Notes: generated by a model not told the origin, from the letters alone. 64,000 nt of DNA from Paracerasibacillus soli (GCF_034006335.1 NZ_JAWDIQ010000002.1); one strand, 5' to 3'. Positions 31,035-40,640 are shown, numbered from the stretch's first letter. Numbers and translations: made by a program.

Positions 31035-32738
31035 GTTAATCGCGCCTCCCTGTCATAGTCGATAAACTTGGAAACAAAATCTACAGGATGCCTTATTCCA
31101 GCCTTTACTGCCAACTCAAAAAGAGAAGTTACTTTTAAATTGGTTTTCTCCACCACAGATGGATTTGTCAAAATATGGACAGCGGTATCATCTGCAATGA
31201 CTTGTCCATCAAGAATTGCAATCGCCCGTGGTGTATATTCCAACATGAGGTGCATATCGTGCGTTATCATCATAATTGTGACACCATGACTATGATTTAA
31301 ATGCGTTAAAAACTCCATAATTTCCGTATAATGACGAAGATCTTGACCCGCTGTCGGCTCATCTAAAATCAAGACTTCCGGTTGCAATACTAAAATAGAA
31401 GCAATGGTCACCCGCTTTTTTTGTCCAAAGCTTAATGCAGAAATAGGCCAGTTTCGAAACGGATATAACCCGCAAGTTTTCAAAGTTTGCTCTACACGTT
31501 CTTTTATCTCATCCTCCGGTACACCCCGCATTACTAAGCCGAGAGCCACTTCTTCATAAATCATATGTTTGGAAATCATATGATTCGGATTTTGCATCAC
31601 CATGCCAATCCGATTAGCTCGTTCATAAATCGTATCATTCGTAATATCTCTTCCCTTATAAAGTACTTTTCCCGATTGTATTTTTTCAAAGCCACAGATG
31701 AGTTTGGACAAAGTGGACTTTCCTGCACCATTTTTCCCTACAATACTTACCATTTCCCCTTATGAACCGTGAAGGAAACATTATCGATTGTCGGAAAATC
31801 TTTATGATAACCGAATTGAATATGTTGCAATTCTAAAATTGACTTATCCTTTTTCTCGTACTTCGCTGGACTAACTTTCTCATTCCATGTAAAAAGCCTT
31901 TCCTGTACATCAGCGATTTTTAACGTTTCCATCCGGGCAGGTAACATTTCTGGAGTCACTTCACATCCGCATATTTTAACGCCTTCACATATAGTGGTTC
32001 CCTAAGATTACATGATTCCAAAACATGAGATGCTAATAACGCATGCGGGTTCATATCACTCACAATCCGCCCATCATCAACTACGATAATTCGATCAAAT
32101 TCTTGGGTAAGAACATCTTCTAAACGATGTTCAATGATAACAACAGTTGTATTCGTTTCCTTCTGAATCTGATCAATGAGTGATATCGCATGTTTTCCGG
32201 TTGCCGGATCAAGATTCGCAAGTGGCTCATCAAACAATAAGATATCTACATCTTCCACAATCACACCTGCTAAAGAAACGCGTTGCTTCTGACCACCCGA
32301 AAGTTCATGTATCGAGGACTTTATCTTTGTCTCCATATTGACCAATTTTGCTACATCGACAACTTGGCTTCGCATGTTTTTTTGTGGAACAGCTTCATTT
32401 TCTAATGCAAAGGCAATATCCTCTCCGACAGATAGACCGATAAATTGACCATCAGGATCTTGGAGAACGGTGCCTACCATTTTTGAAAGAGAAAATATAT
32501 CCAAATCTTTTGTTTCCTGCCCGTTAATTTTTACATTTCCTTCTATATCACCTTTGTAAGAGAATGGAACTAGCCCATTTAAACAATGGGCTAATGTGCT
32601 TTTTTCAGGAACCGGATGGACCAACAATGACTATCTTTTCACCTTCATAAATCGTTAAATTAATTTGCTGCAATGTCGGCTCTACTTGGCTTTTATATTT
32701 AAATGAAAAATTATTAAACTGAATGATTGGTTTTTGCA
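31025..32738 (-). CDS. ECF transporter ATPase with two ABC domains (three frameshifts)
   Basis: YkoD-type protein of ~570 residues. Domain 1: Walker A GPSGSGKST (interrupted at 32612 by a one-base error), signature LSGGQKQR, Walker B ILLFDEP. The linker (about 31960-32060) looks like DUF3744. Domain 2: GKNGAGKST, a degenerate signature LSFGQKKR and VLILDEP. ATG at 32738 (MQKPIIQFNNFSF) follows AAGGAG. Breaks lie near 32612, 31958 and 31750. It powers import together with the T and S components beside it. Confidence 0.9.
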
Positions 32739-32925
32739 TGACAGACTCCTTCAGTTACATTGTCTACTCATTTCACTAAAAAACGATACCATAAGTTGTT
32801 ACAATCTATATTTTTATTTCAATAACATTTACAATTTGATACCTCATATAAAGCCGAAAATATGCTAGTTTCGCAACTTCATAAATCAAGCAAGCTTCAT
32901 GAAACACGAGAACCGTCCCTATGTT
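32739..32925. other. Gap inside the ECF operon with REP-like unit
   Basis: 187 bp between the S-component and ATPase genes; the REP unit sits at the S-gene end. No terminator with a T-tract is evident. Confidence 0.4.
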
Positions 32926-32929
32926 TCAT
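32899..32929. repeat. REP-like unit overlapping a stop codon
   Basis: ATGAAACACGAGAACCGTCC then CTATGTTTCAT. The TGA of the S-component gene (32926-32928) is part of the repeat arm. Confidence 0.8.
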
Positions 32930-33474
32930 TCTTTTGCTAAACTGTCGCTTTTTGTACGGGTTTTAGCATATGATGCTAGTAGAATGGTCCCGATTACACC
33001 GACCGTAACGATGTTGGATATACCGGCAAAGGCTCCTTGGGTAAATACTTTATTGGCAGGTTCTGCATAAATTAATACATCTAATACAGGCGCAAGGAGG
33101 AACCAACCAACAGCTTGTACAACTGCCTGAATAATATTAAATGAGATCATTTGCTTTATACCAAATTCGCCCTCTTCCACATTGATTCGTTTTCCTAAAA
33201 GGCCGATAAAGAAGCCAACAAATAAAGACACAATAACCCAACTCCACCAGACATAACCATAAGTAGTAGCATCATTTAACGCATGACCAATAAGTCCAAT
33301 GAGCCCCCCTGCAATTGGTCCAAAAACAACACCCATCAAAGCTAGAAATGCATAAGCAGTTTGAATAGTAGTATTTGGTATCCCGGTAGGTATCGCAACA
33401 AACTTTGCTAAAACTAAAAATACAGCTGCCCCAATTCCAATCGCCACAATCGTTCTAATAGAAAAGTTTTTCAT
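32926..33474 (-). CDS. ECF transporter S component, UPF0397 family
   Basis: Substrate-binding membrane subunit, 182 residues, five to six spans. Family marks: TIVAIGIGAAVFLVLAKFVA, FLALMGVVFGPIAGGLIGLI, GHALNDATTYGYVWWSWVI. ATG at 33474 follows AGGGGAA. It is read with the SAM-hydrolysing enzyme upstream and the ATPase/T subunits downstream. The substrate is unproven; a methionine-related compound is suggested by the Met-type T-box leader. Confidence 0.88.
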   Translation of the reverse strand: MKNFSIRTIVAIGIGAAVFLVLAKFVAIPTGIPNTTIQTAYAFLALMGVVFGPIAGGLIGLIGHALNDATTYGYVWWSWVIVSLFVGFFIGLLGKRINVEEGEFGIKQMISFNIIQAVVQAVGWFLLAPVLDVLIYAEPANKVFTQGAFAGISNIVTVGVIGTILLASYAKTRTKSDSLAKE

Positions 33475-33515
33475 TTCTCATTCCCCTTTATTTACTAATT
33501 TTATTATTCACACAA

Positions 33516-34376
33516 TTAATTATAATGAATTCCCTTCGCTTTTCGTATACTAATTTTCCAATTAGATCCTGTTTCAATATGATAGGCTTTTGCAAACGAT
33601 CCCTGATTAATCGCCACACCAATTTTATCTAAAGAATTAACAAACAGAATGGGTTCTCCTAATCTACTATCTGCAAAGGAACGGCCAAATTTAATAATAT
33701 TTTTATAAATATGCCGACGATTATTTTCGATGGTTACTTCAAGCGCATCTCCATAGCTAATTCCTATCTCCTTAAAAATATCTCGCGCAATATTTGTCCA
33801 TAAGTTTCCAAAACGTACATCTAAAATATCAATATTTCCTGTTACAACATCATCTTCATAACTAGCTTTTGTAAGTGGTAATGCAACTAGTTTATCAACC
33901 TCATATGATGGACCTACCTGCTCATAGGAAATAACCCCCGCGGCAAGCCTTGCCCCTGTATATGCATAAACGTCGCGTCCATGGAATGTATACGATTCAC
34001 CGGAGTTAGGTAAACGATTTACCTGTTCGTCAATCACCCTTGCCTCGACGATACCAACGCTCTCTTTTATATGCGTTAACGTACCATTATCTGGTGTAAC
34101 AATATACTGGTTATTCGCAGTCTTGACAACGACACTAAGACGATCTGTCCCAACTCCTGGGTCAACAACCGAAACAAATACAGTTCCTTCTGGCCAATAA
34201 TTTACGGTTTGAAAAAGACGATAAGACCCTTCCCATATATTATGTTGCGGTATTTCGTGTGTTAAATTGTACACACCTAAACTTGAATCAACGGACAAGG
34301 CGACACCATTCATCGCACTTACAGCACCATCTGAAAGTCCAAAATCTGTTTGTAATACTACATGTTGTTTACGCAT
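33516..34376 (-). CDS. S-adenosyl-L-methionine hydroxide adenosyltransferase (DUF62)
   Basis: Member of the SAM hydroxide adenosyltransferase/fluorinase fold family, which hydrolyses SAM to methionine and adenosine. 286 residues. N-terminal LQTDFGLSDGAVSAMNGV, VSVVDPGVGTDR, TPDNGTLT and YTFHGRDVYAYTGARLA (conserved Asp/Arg/His set) are present. GGAGGG precedes the ATG. It is the first gene of the ECF operon and lies 33 bases after the T-box terminator hairpin. Release of methionine fits control by methionyl-tRNA. Confidence 0.9.
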   Translation of the reverse strand: MRKQHVVLQTDFGLSDGAVSAMNGVALSVDSSLGVYNLTHEIPQHNIWEGSYRLFQTVNYWPEGTVFVSVVDPGVGTDRLSVVVKTANNQYIVTPDNGTLTHIKESVGIVEARVIDEQVNRLPNSGESYTFHGRDVYAYTGARLAAGVISYEQVGPSYEVDKLVALPLTKASYEDDVVTGNIDILDVRFGNLWTNIARDIFKEIGISYGDALEVTIENNRRHIYKNIIKFGRSFADSRLGEPILFVNSLDKIGVAINQGSFAKAYHIETGSNWKISIRKAKGIHYN

Positions 34377-34475
34377 GTATTTCCCTCCATTTATAAATTA
34401 AAATTAAAAAACCACGTCATTACCGAAAAATCGATAAGGACGTGGTTTCATTACGTGGTTCCACCTTACTTTACT
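34377..34475 (-). promoter_or_regulatory. T-box riboswitch, 3' part: antiterminator and terminator
   Basis: Minus strand carries AAGGTGGAACCACG (34454-34467), matching the T-box consensus AGGGTGGNACCGCG. The terminator AACCACGTC...GACGTGGTTTTTT follows (34409-34448). The start codon of the DUF62 gene is 33 bases on. The 5' part of the leader lies across the ISL3 element at 36002-36240. Confidence 0.85.
34468..34475. repeat. ISL3 target duplication, left copy
   Basis: ACTTTACT, identical to 36002-36009 on the other side of the element. Confidence 0.9.
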
Positions 34476-36001
34476 GGCTCTACAATAAATAGTGTTGGTG
34501 ATAAAAATTCACTAACACTATTTTTAGTATTAGTAAAAATAGAAAACAAGTGAGTTTCCCTGTAGAATTAAAGTCGACCAAAACCCAATTCAGGAGGGAA
34601 ATCACTTGTCTTACTCTAATAATATGAAAATTTTACTCGATATACAAGATAAAAACATCACGATTGAAGAAGATTCTATTCAAATTAAGAAACATCAAGG
34701 AATATTGGCTAAGTTTATTTCAGCCAAACTTACCTATACGCCCACACATTGTGAGTGTTGTGGGGTTAAGAATGAAAATTATACCGTTTATAAAAATGGC
34801 ACGAAAACATCACGTATTACCTTACCAATGTCTGGTATCTATCCAACGTTTTTAAACTTAAAGAAACAGCGATTTTTCTGTAAAGCTTGTAATGCTTCTT
34901 TATTGCACGTACATCAATCGTTAAAGAACACTGCTTTATTTCATATCATACAAGAGCTAAAGTACTTATAAAATCAACCGATGCACAATCACTAACTGAT
35001 ATTGCCAAAGACTGTTCGGTTTCAACCACAACAGTCCAACGTATCATAACGACAGAAGCTAAAAAATATGAGCCATACTATCATGCTTTACCGAAACATT
35101 TATCGTTTGATGAGTTTAAATATGCAAAGGGGCAAATGGCTTTTGAATATGTTAATGGAGAGAATGGGGATATCCTCGATATTTTAGATCGTCGTGATAG
35201 CCATACCATTAAAAATCACTTTATTGCCAACTATCAAAGACGGGATTTAAAAAAAGTAGAAACTGTCACCATTGATATGAATGCGGGATATGTGAATGTC
35301 ATCCAAGAAGTTTTTCCACAAGCAAAAATTATTATTGACCGTTTTCACCTAGTTCAATTAATTAGTCGTGCAATGAATATGACACGCGTGCGTGTGATGA
35401 ATTCCCTCCGAACATCAAATGGGAAGATATGAAAAAATACCGCCGTTTAAAAAGATACTGGCGACTATTATTGAAATACAAAGGGGATTTATCTTATACC
35501 GAATACAAGTACTATAGGCTGTTTGGGCAACGTCTAGAAGTTAATGTAGTAGAAGAATTATTAAGTTATGATGCCAATCTAAAAGTGAACTACAATCTTT
35601 ATCAATCATTATTGGAAAGTATCAAGGAAAAGGATTTTAAGGCATTCGAAAATATATTGTCGACAGTTAACTTAAACACAGTTTCTCGCTATATGAGAAC
35701 AAGCGTAAAAACACTAAAAAAACACTTACCTTTTATAGAGAATAGTCTATCATATCCATACAGTAATGGGCGAATTGAAGGTATTAATAATAAAATCAAA
35801 GTATTAAATCGAGTTGCATACGGCTATCGAAACTTTAATAACTTTAAAAGTAGAATTATGCTTCATTTCAAGTTAAAAGCAATTATAAGCCAACAAAAGA
35901 ATCTGTTTATCCTGCCGCTTAAGTGGCAGGATAAACAGATCCCGAATCATTAATATTTTAGCGACCTTAATTCAGCCACCAACACTATTTGACAAAGAGC
36001 C
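34476..36001 (+). mobile_element. ISL3-family insertion sequence, 1526 bp
   Basis: Terminal inverted repeats: 34476-34500 (GGCTCT...AATAGTGTTGGTG) and 35977-36001 (CACCAACACTATT...AGAGCC), ~25 bp with a few mismatches. The 8-bp flanking duplication ACTTTACT is exact, as expected for ISL3. One transposase gene inside. The exact duplication implies a recent insertion. Confidence 0.93.
34606..35953 (+). CDS. ISL3-family transposase (two or more frameshifts)
   Basis: ~445 residues. N-terminal zinc-binding HCECCGVKN and FFCKACNAS, an HTH (SLTDIAKDCSVSTTTVQRII), then the DDE domain with Asp in VTIDMNAGYV, Asp in KIIIDRFHLVQ and Glu in NGRIEGINNKIK. Start ATG 34606 after GGAGGG. Frames break near 34900 and 35425. 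Since the element's ends and duplication are fresh, these breaks are more likely sequencing errors than decay. Confidence 0.9.
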
Positions 36002-36240
36002 ACTTTACTGTACATTCACACATACAGCCTCATCAAGTACTCGCGTGCATAACACGCTTTATACTGTGGTGTTGGTAACGAGCACCAAATCTCGTCGTAA
36101 CCTACTAGTATCAAATAATACGTTCAGCACGAAACTCTAAGGCCATTGTTCAGATTCGTATTTTCACTTCTTTTCAGCTACCGAAGCTCTCTGTACAAAA
36201 TAACTAAATCCTACTTTTCCTTGTCATCGTCTTTAAAAAA
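36002..36240 (-). promoter_or_regulatory. T-box riboswitch, 5' part: stem I and linker, probable Met specifier
   Basis: On the minus strand from 36232: AGACGATGACAAGGAAAAGT (stem I base with the AGTA S-turn), AGAGAGCTTCGGTAGCTG at the distal part (36192 down), then GAACAATGGCCTTAGAG. AAGG pairs with CCTT, leaving AUG (36144-36146) followed by a purine, the position of the specifier in known T-boxes. AGTAGG (36101-36106) and CTCGTTACC follow as in stem II/III leaders. The rest of the leader is beyond the ISL3 element. Confidence 0.8.
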
Positions 36241-36264
36241 TTCACCATATTTCATGTTTAACCC

Positions 36265-36293
36265 ATTATAATGAATTATTTTAAAATAAGCAA
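36265..36293 (-). promoter_or_regulatory. Promoter of the T-box leader
   Basis: Minus strand -10 TATAAT (36265-36270), 17-bp spacer, -35 TTGCTT (36288-36293). The -35 directly abuts a REP-like repeat starting at 36294. It sits about 30 bp upstream of stem I. Confidence 0.65.
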
Positions 36294-36361
36294 GTGAAAC
36301 ATGGGGACGGTTCTCGTGTTTCATTTTGTGGCGAAACGCAGGGACGGTTCTCGTGTTTCAT
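36294..36361. repeat. Two REP-like units, the last in the window
   Basis: 36294-36324 (GTGAAACATGGGGACGGTTC...) and 36332-36361 (GCGAAACGCAGGGACGGTTC...), same orientation. No copy occurs to the right of this point. Confidence 0.85.
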
Positions 36362-36379
36362 CTGTAAGTAACATGAGAA

Positions 36380-36605
36380 TTACTCCGCTTCTAAATGTTT
36401 AGTTAAAGAAACCTTCTTTACTTTGGTTGATCCCCACACCACACTTATCATATAAAGTGATTTCCTCAAAATCCAAAACCGGAGGCTGACTATAGCAAGT
36501 TAGCCATCCTAGATAGATTCCGTTTACGAACAAAATATTACGATGATGGGTCTCAGCCATACTAAGTCGTGCATTTTTCCTTGCTGCCCTCTCTAATCTA
36601 TGCAA
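36380..36605 (-). pseudogene. Fragment of an unrecognised protein
   Basis: From a TTG at 36605 with no ribosome site: ...THHRNILFVNGIYLGWLTCY... LYDKCGVGINQSK, then, after one shift, VSLTKHLEAE and a stop at 36380. The sequence looks protein-like but matches no family I know. Probably the 3' end of a decayed gene. Confidence 0.35.
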
Positions 36606-36616
36606 TAATATAAACA

Positions 36617-36628
36617 GAACAAACGTAC
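36617..36628. promoter_or_regulatory. LexA-like site before truncated topB
   Basis: GAACAAACGTAC, one base off the GAAC-N4-GTTC core of the Bacillus LexA (DinR) box. The identical 12-mer occurs at 44980-44991 upstream of the second topB. Confidence 0.4.
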
Positions 36629-36652
36629 GACTTTTTTAGAAATAGAGGTGCT

Positions 36653-37275
36653 ATGATGAAACCCGTCATTTTAGCTGAAAAGCCGAGTCAAGCGAACGCT
36701 TATGCGGATGCATTCACTACACGTAAATATGAAGGCTATATGGAGATTTCCCCCTGCCCTACATTTCCTAAAGGAGCTTATTTAACTTGGGGTGTCGGAC
36801 ACCTCGTCGAATTAAAAGAACCTCATGCCTACAATCCTTCCTGGAAACGCTGGTCTCTCGGTAGCCTACCAATTCTGCCACATCGTTATGAATTTCAAGT
36901 CGCAAAGGGGAAATTTAAGCAATTCTCTATTGTGAAAAGACTCATTCGCAGTACCGATACGGTCATTAACGCATGTGATGTGGATCGCGAAGGCTCAAAT
37001 ATCTTTTATAGTATTTATTATCAAACTGGAGCCCGTGGGCAAACAATCAAGCGGCTGTGGATTAATTCGCTAGAAGTAGACGAGGTACGCAAAGGTTTTG
37101 AAAACTTACGTGATAACAGGAAAGATTTACAACTTTACGAGGAAGCGAAGGCTCGTCAGATTAGTGATTGGCTTGTTGGGATGAACGGTTCACGTCTTTA
37201 CACACTACTCATGAAGAAGAAAGGCATCCAGCATGTATTTCCGATTGGACGCGTGCAATTGTATCCCTCTTAATA
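36653..37275 (+). pseudogene. topB: Topoisomerase III, N-terminal 200 residues only
   Basis: Begins MMKPVILAEKPSQANAYADA after GAGGTG. The Toprim domain is present (CDVDREG, WINSLEVDEVRKGF) and extends to SDWLVGMNGSRLYTLLMKKK and PIGRVQ. There the match ends: the next residues should be TPT but read LYPS and stop. The catalytic tyrosine domain is missing, so the product cannot relax DNA. The break near 37258 is the left edge of the accessory region. It belongs to a different topB subgroup from the complete gene at 45172. Confidence 0.8.
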
Positions 37276-37504
37276 GTGGGGTGTAATTATAAAGACGTTG
37301 TTTTACCTAGGTTGTACGAATTTGACCCGAAACTTATTGGGCATTTTAATTGACTCTTGTAAAAAAACCATCTATATAAGCTAGTTCTTCCTGCTTTTGT
37401 CTCTTATCTTAATTTTATAGAATCTATCTATTGAACAGATCAGATAAATCGCTTAACAAAGAGAGCGGGAGAATATCAAATATTACCGAAGGGGATTGTT
37501 AGAT
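37276..37504. other. Gap after truncated topB
   Basis: No gene seen. CTTAATAGTGGG at 37269-37280 recurs at 38964-38975. Confidence 0.4.
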
Positions 37505-38708
37505 ATGAAGGAGTTTCCAAATGCCATAATTTCAATAGAGAAAACAAAGCAATCTGATATCAGGAAGATGGCTGGTCTTGCGAGTACTGCAGGTCAAATT
37601 AAGTTCCCCAATATGGACAAGTTTGCGGATTTTTCGAGTGCTGCAAGTCAAATTAAGTACCCTGATATGGACAGGTTTGTTGGTCTTGCGAGTGCTGCAG
37701 GTCAAATTAAGTTCCCCAATATGGACAAGTTTGCGGGTTTTTCGAGTGCTGCAGGTCAAATTAAGTTCCCCAATATGGACAAGTTTGCGGGTTTTTCGAG
37801 TGCTGCAAGTCAAATTAAGTACCCTGATATGGACAGGTTTGTTGGTCTTGCGAGTGCTGCAGGTCAAATTAAGTTCCCCGATATGAAAAAAATTTCTGGC
37901 CTTGCGAGTGCTGCAGGTCAAATTAAGTTCCCCAATATAGAGAAGTTTGCTGGTCTTACGAGTGCTGCAAGTCAAATTAAGTACCCTGATATGGACAAGT
38001 TTATTGGTCTTGCGAGTGCTGCAGGTCAAATTAAGTTCCCCGATATGAAAAAGTTTGCTGGTCTTGCGAGTATTGCAAGTCAAATTAAGTTCCCAGATGT
38101 GGAGAAACTTATTCCTTTAGCTCAATCACTATCTACATTGTCAGATAAGATAAGTGATCTAGACTGGGAAAACCTTAAATTAACTGATGAAGATATAGCG
38201 CTATCCCAAGACCATTTTAGAAAGTGATAAGGCAGAAGAAGTAGTATCTAAAGAAATTAGTGAAAGTATTGATGCTAAGAAAATAAGTAAGCCAATTATG
38301 AGTATTATTATATTTATCTATTATTTTATAGACTTCCTTAACTCCCTTACGCAAGTTGCACAATATGTGGAAGAAACAGTAATACCAGTCGTTCAATCGT
38401 ACACATATCATGAAGAAGAGGGTATTTTTCAATCAGAAAAAACTTCAGTTAAATGGATAAAAGATGAGCTTAAAAAGGACGTTTCTAATCAAATAACTAA
38501 CAATTTCAGAGTAGTTTCTAAGAATAATCTTGTTGTGCGAGAAGGCAAGTCAAAAGACTCAAGAATAAGTGGTACGTTAAACGCGGGATATGTAGTACAA
38601 ATTGTTGAAAAGAGAAAGAACTGGACTTACGTGATTTATTCTGACTATGAGAATCAACAAATTGTAGAGGGGTGGGTTTTTACAAGATACCTCGAACAAA
38701 TCAAATAA
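37505..38708 (+). CDS. 18-residue-repeat protein with membrane segment and SH3 domain (one frameshift)
   Basis: ~400 residues, no known family. ATG 37505 (TTG 37496 is alternative) after GAAGGGG. Residues 22-201 are ten copies of an 18-residue unit, consensus FAGLASAAGQIKFPNMDK. A charged linker follows (ISDLDWENLKLTDEDIALSQ, joined near 38215 to KTILESDKAEEVVSKE), then one membrane segment (IMSIIIFIYYFIDFL) and a C-terminal bacterial SH3 domain (NLVVREGKSKDSRISGTL... WTYVIYSDYE... GWVFTRYL). The layout suggests a membrane-tethered scaffold with cytoplasmic repeats. It precedes the kinase by ~380 bp, same strand. Role unknown; a defence role is only a guess from context. Confidence 0.75.
37568..38107 (+). 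repeat. Ten tandem 54-bp coding repeats
   Basis: Ten units of exactly 54 bp encode the 18-residue repeats. Two types alternate: SAAGQIKFPNMDK and SAASQIKYPDMDR. Some pairs are identical in DNA, so the array was probably expanded by recent unequal recombination. Copy number may be affected by assembly. Confidence 0.9.
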
Positions 38709-39091
38709 TAAGAAACAGACTACTGTTTGTATTATGGCGGAACGAATAAGCCCAAATTAATCATCAAAGAGAGGCCTTCCGTTGCAACTACATAACAGAC
38801 ACTCTGAAAATTTAAAGCAAAAAATGCCTATCCGAAGGAAATGGCTAAATTATCATATAAGCTTTTGGAAATTTGCTATTACTGTATAATGTCACAAAGG
38901 ATTACGAAGAAATAATGGCATAATGGCGCCTAAATAGTCTCTCTATTATGGTTGAGGAAAACCCTTAATAGTGGGTGCGGAGATTCTGGTGCTGGAAAGC
39001 AATTGAAGATTATATATAGTTTTAGTGATAGAAAATGACTTGAATATGATTACCCTGGTTGTCGACTTTGTTCGGTATGGAGGAATGTGCT
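38709..39091. other. Intergenic region
   Basis: No gene or clear terminator seen. Contains the second copy of CTTAATAGTGGG (38964-38975). Confidence 0.4.
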
Positions 39092-40565
39092 ATGAAGCTA
39101 GAAGAGTTCATAAAATTAATTAACTATTTCGATAGCATTTTATGGGATACAAAGGTAGATGAAACCAATTGGTATTATAATGGTTTAGTTCTTGATTATT
39201 ACTTTGAAGATTCAGTCCTATCAATCGACTATTTGAATCTCGAAGATTACTTTGATAGCTTTTTAATCTTTAAGTATATCGATACAGAACAGCTATCTGA
39301 ACAGTTCAAAGAGCTAAGTGAAGCTAAAAGATTAAAATTAGTTGAAGCTATTTTAAATATCTTCAAGTTTTCTACATATGATAAAGAAATATCTAAAACT
39401 GTCTTTGATAAATCAACTAGATTTCTTAAAAGAAATGATATAGAGTTTAAAAATCCTGAGAATGGCTTATTACAGCTATCTAATAACGACATTTTTGATC
39501 AAGGTTCTTATTGTGTAATTATAAAAGTTGAAAATGGCATTGTAAAAAAGGAATTAAAACCTCTATATAAAGATAATCTTGAGTTCCAAAAAAGAATGAA
39601 GTATGAATTTGAGAACATGTATAAATTACGGGACTCTGCACAAATTTTAAAGGTATTTAGCTATGACCACGAAAACTTTTCTTACCTAATGGAAAGAGCC
39701 ATTAAAATTTATATGATTACCTAAAAAAAGAGGTAGAAATCCCCTTTGAACAAAAATTGAAGATTATATATGATGTACTAAATGGAATGAGCTACGCTCA
39801 TAAAAACCATATAATTCATAGAGATTTACATTTAGGTAATATATTAAAGATAAATAATGATTTTGTAATATGCGATTTTGGACTCAGTAAAGATGAATCA
39901 ATAGAGAGGAGTTTAAAGTCAAGTGCTTCCGAAAAAAATAATCATCTGTTTTTAGATCCTTTAGCAATAGGAGATTTTACAAAACTTGATAGAAAAAGCG
40001 ATATATATTCTCTCGGTAAATTTATAGATTATGTATTTACTACTGGATCTACAGATGCTGAACACTTACTATCATTTGTGGTAGAGAAGTGCTGTAGTAG
40101 AGATAAACTTAAACGATATAATTCTGTTGACGAGATATTAATTGATATCAAGATGAAACTCAATGAAAGAAAAAACAAATTCGATAAAAGAGCTACACTA
40201 GAGAAAATACATAATTCAATATTAGACATTCAAACAAATGAATTTATTACAGAGTTAATTAAGTCCGGTAGGCTGTGTGATTATCTAGTAGATAATAAAT
40301 TAAATTCATCGGTAAGCTTATTCTAAAACTCAGGTATATAGAGCAGATTGAAATCCTTGATGCCATTAGAAAAAATTATGCAGTAGCCACTGGTTATGGG
40401 AGATTTCATAATTACGATATTTTTTCTGACATTGCTTATTTTGTTTGTTTGAATAGTAAAGAAAGTAATGTTTATAATGTTGCTTATGAAATTTTAGAAG
40501 GTTGTGCACAATATAGATATCAAGCTGCAGGTTATTTAGAAATTGTCAACAGACGTAGTATTTAA
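39092..40565 (+). CDS. Eukaryotic-type Ser/Thr protein kinase (two frameshifts)
   Basis: ~490 residues. ATG 39092 follows GGAGGAATG. Residues 1-140 are an acidic domain of unknown fold. The kinase domain follows: CVIIKVENGIVKKELKPL (ATP-binding Lys region), catalytic loop IIHRDLHLGNIL, and DFG in VICDFGLSKD. Asp, Asn and DFG are all present, so it should be active. No transmembrane or PASTA segments, so it is cytoplasmic. A ~170-residue C-terminal region ends GYLEIVNRRSI. Frames break near 39705 and 40308. Single cytoplasmic kinases in islands include phage-defence kinases such as Stk2, but no specific match is claimed. Confidence 0.85.
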
Positions 40566-40589
40566 AAAGTGGTGGGTAATTCTTTTAAA

Positions 40590-40640
40590 ATATCAGGTGT
40601 ATATTACTCTCAATAGTTTACACCTGATATTTTTCCAAAA
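40590..40640. terminator. Bidirectional terminator
   Basis: AATATCAGGTGTA ... TACACCTGATATT with T and A tracts on either side, between convergent kinase and helicase genes. Confidence 0.8.

Noticed and set aside
34377..34475. SAM riboswitch before the DUF62 gene
   Set aside because: The sequence has T-box landmarks (GGTGGAACCACG, AGTAGG, AGAGAG) and none of the S-box core.
37532..38083. Open frame on the minus strand through the repeat array
   Set aside because: It is an antisense by-product of the 54-bp in-frame repeats; no ribosome site, and the plus frame continues into real domains.
37568..38107. CRISPR-like array
   Set aside because: The 54-bp units are contiguous, in frame and without spacers; no cas genes nearby.
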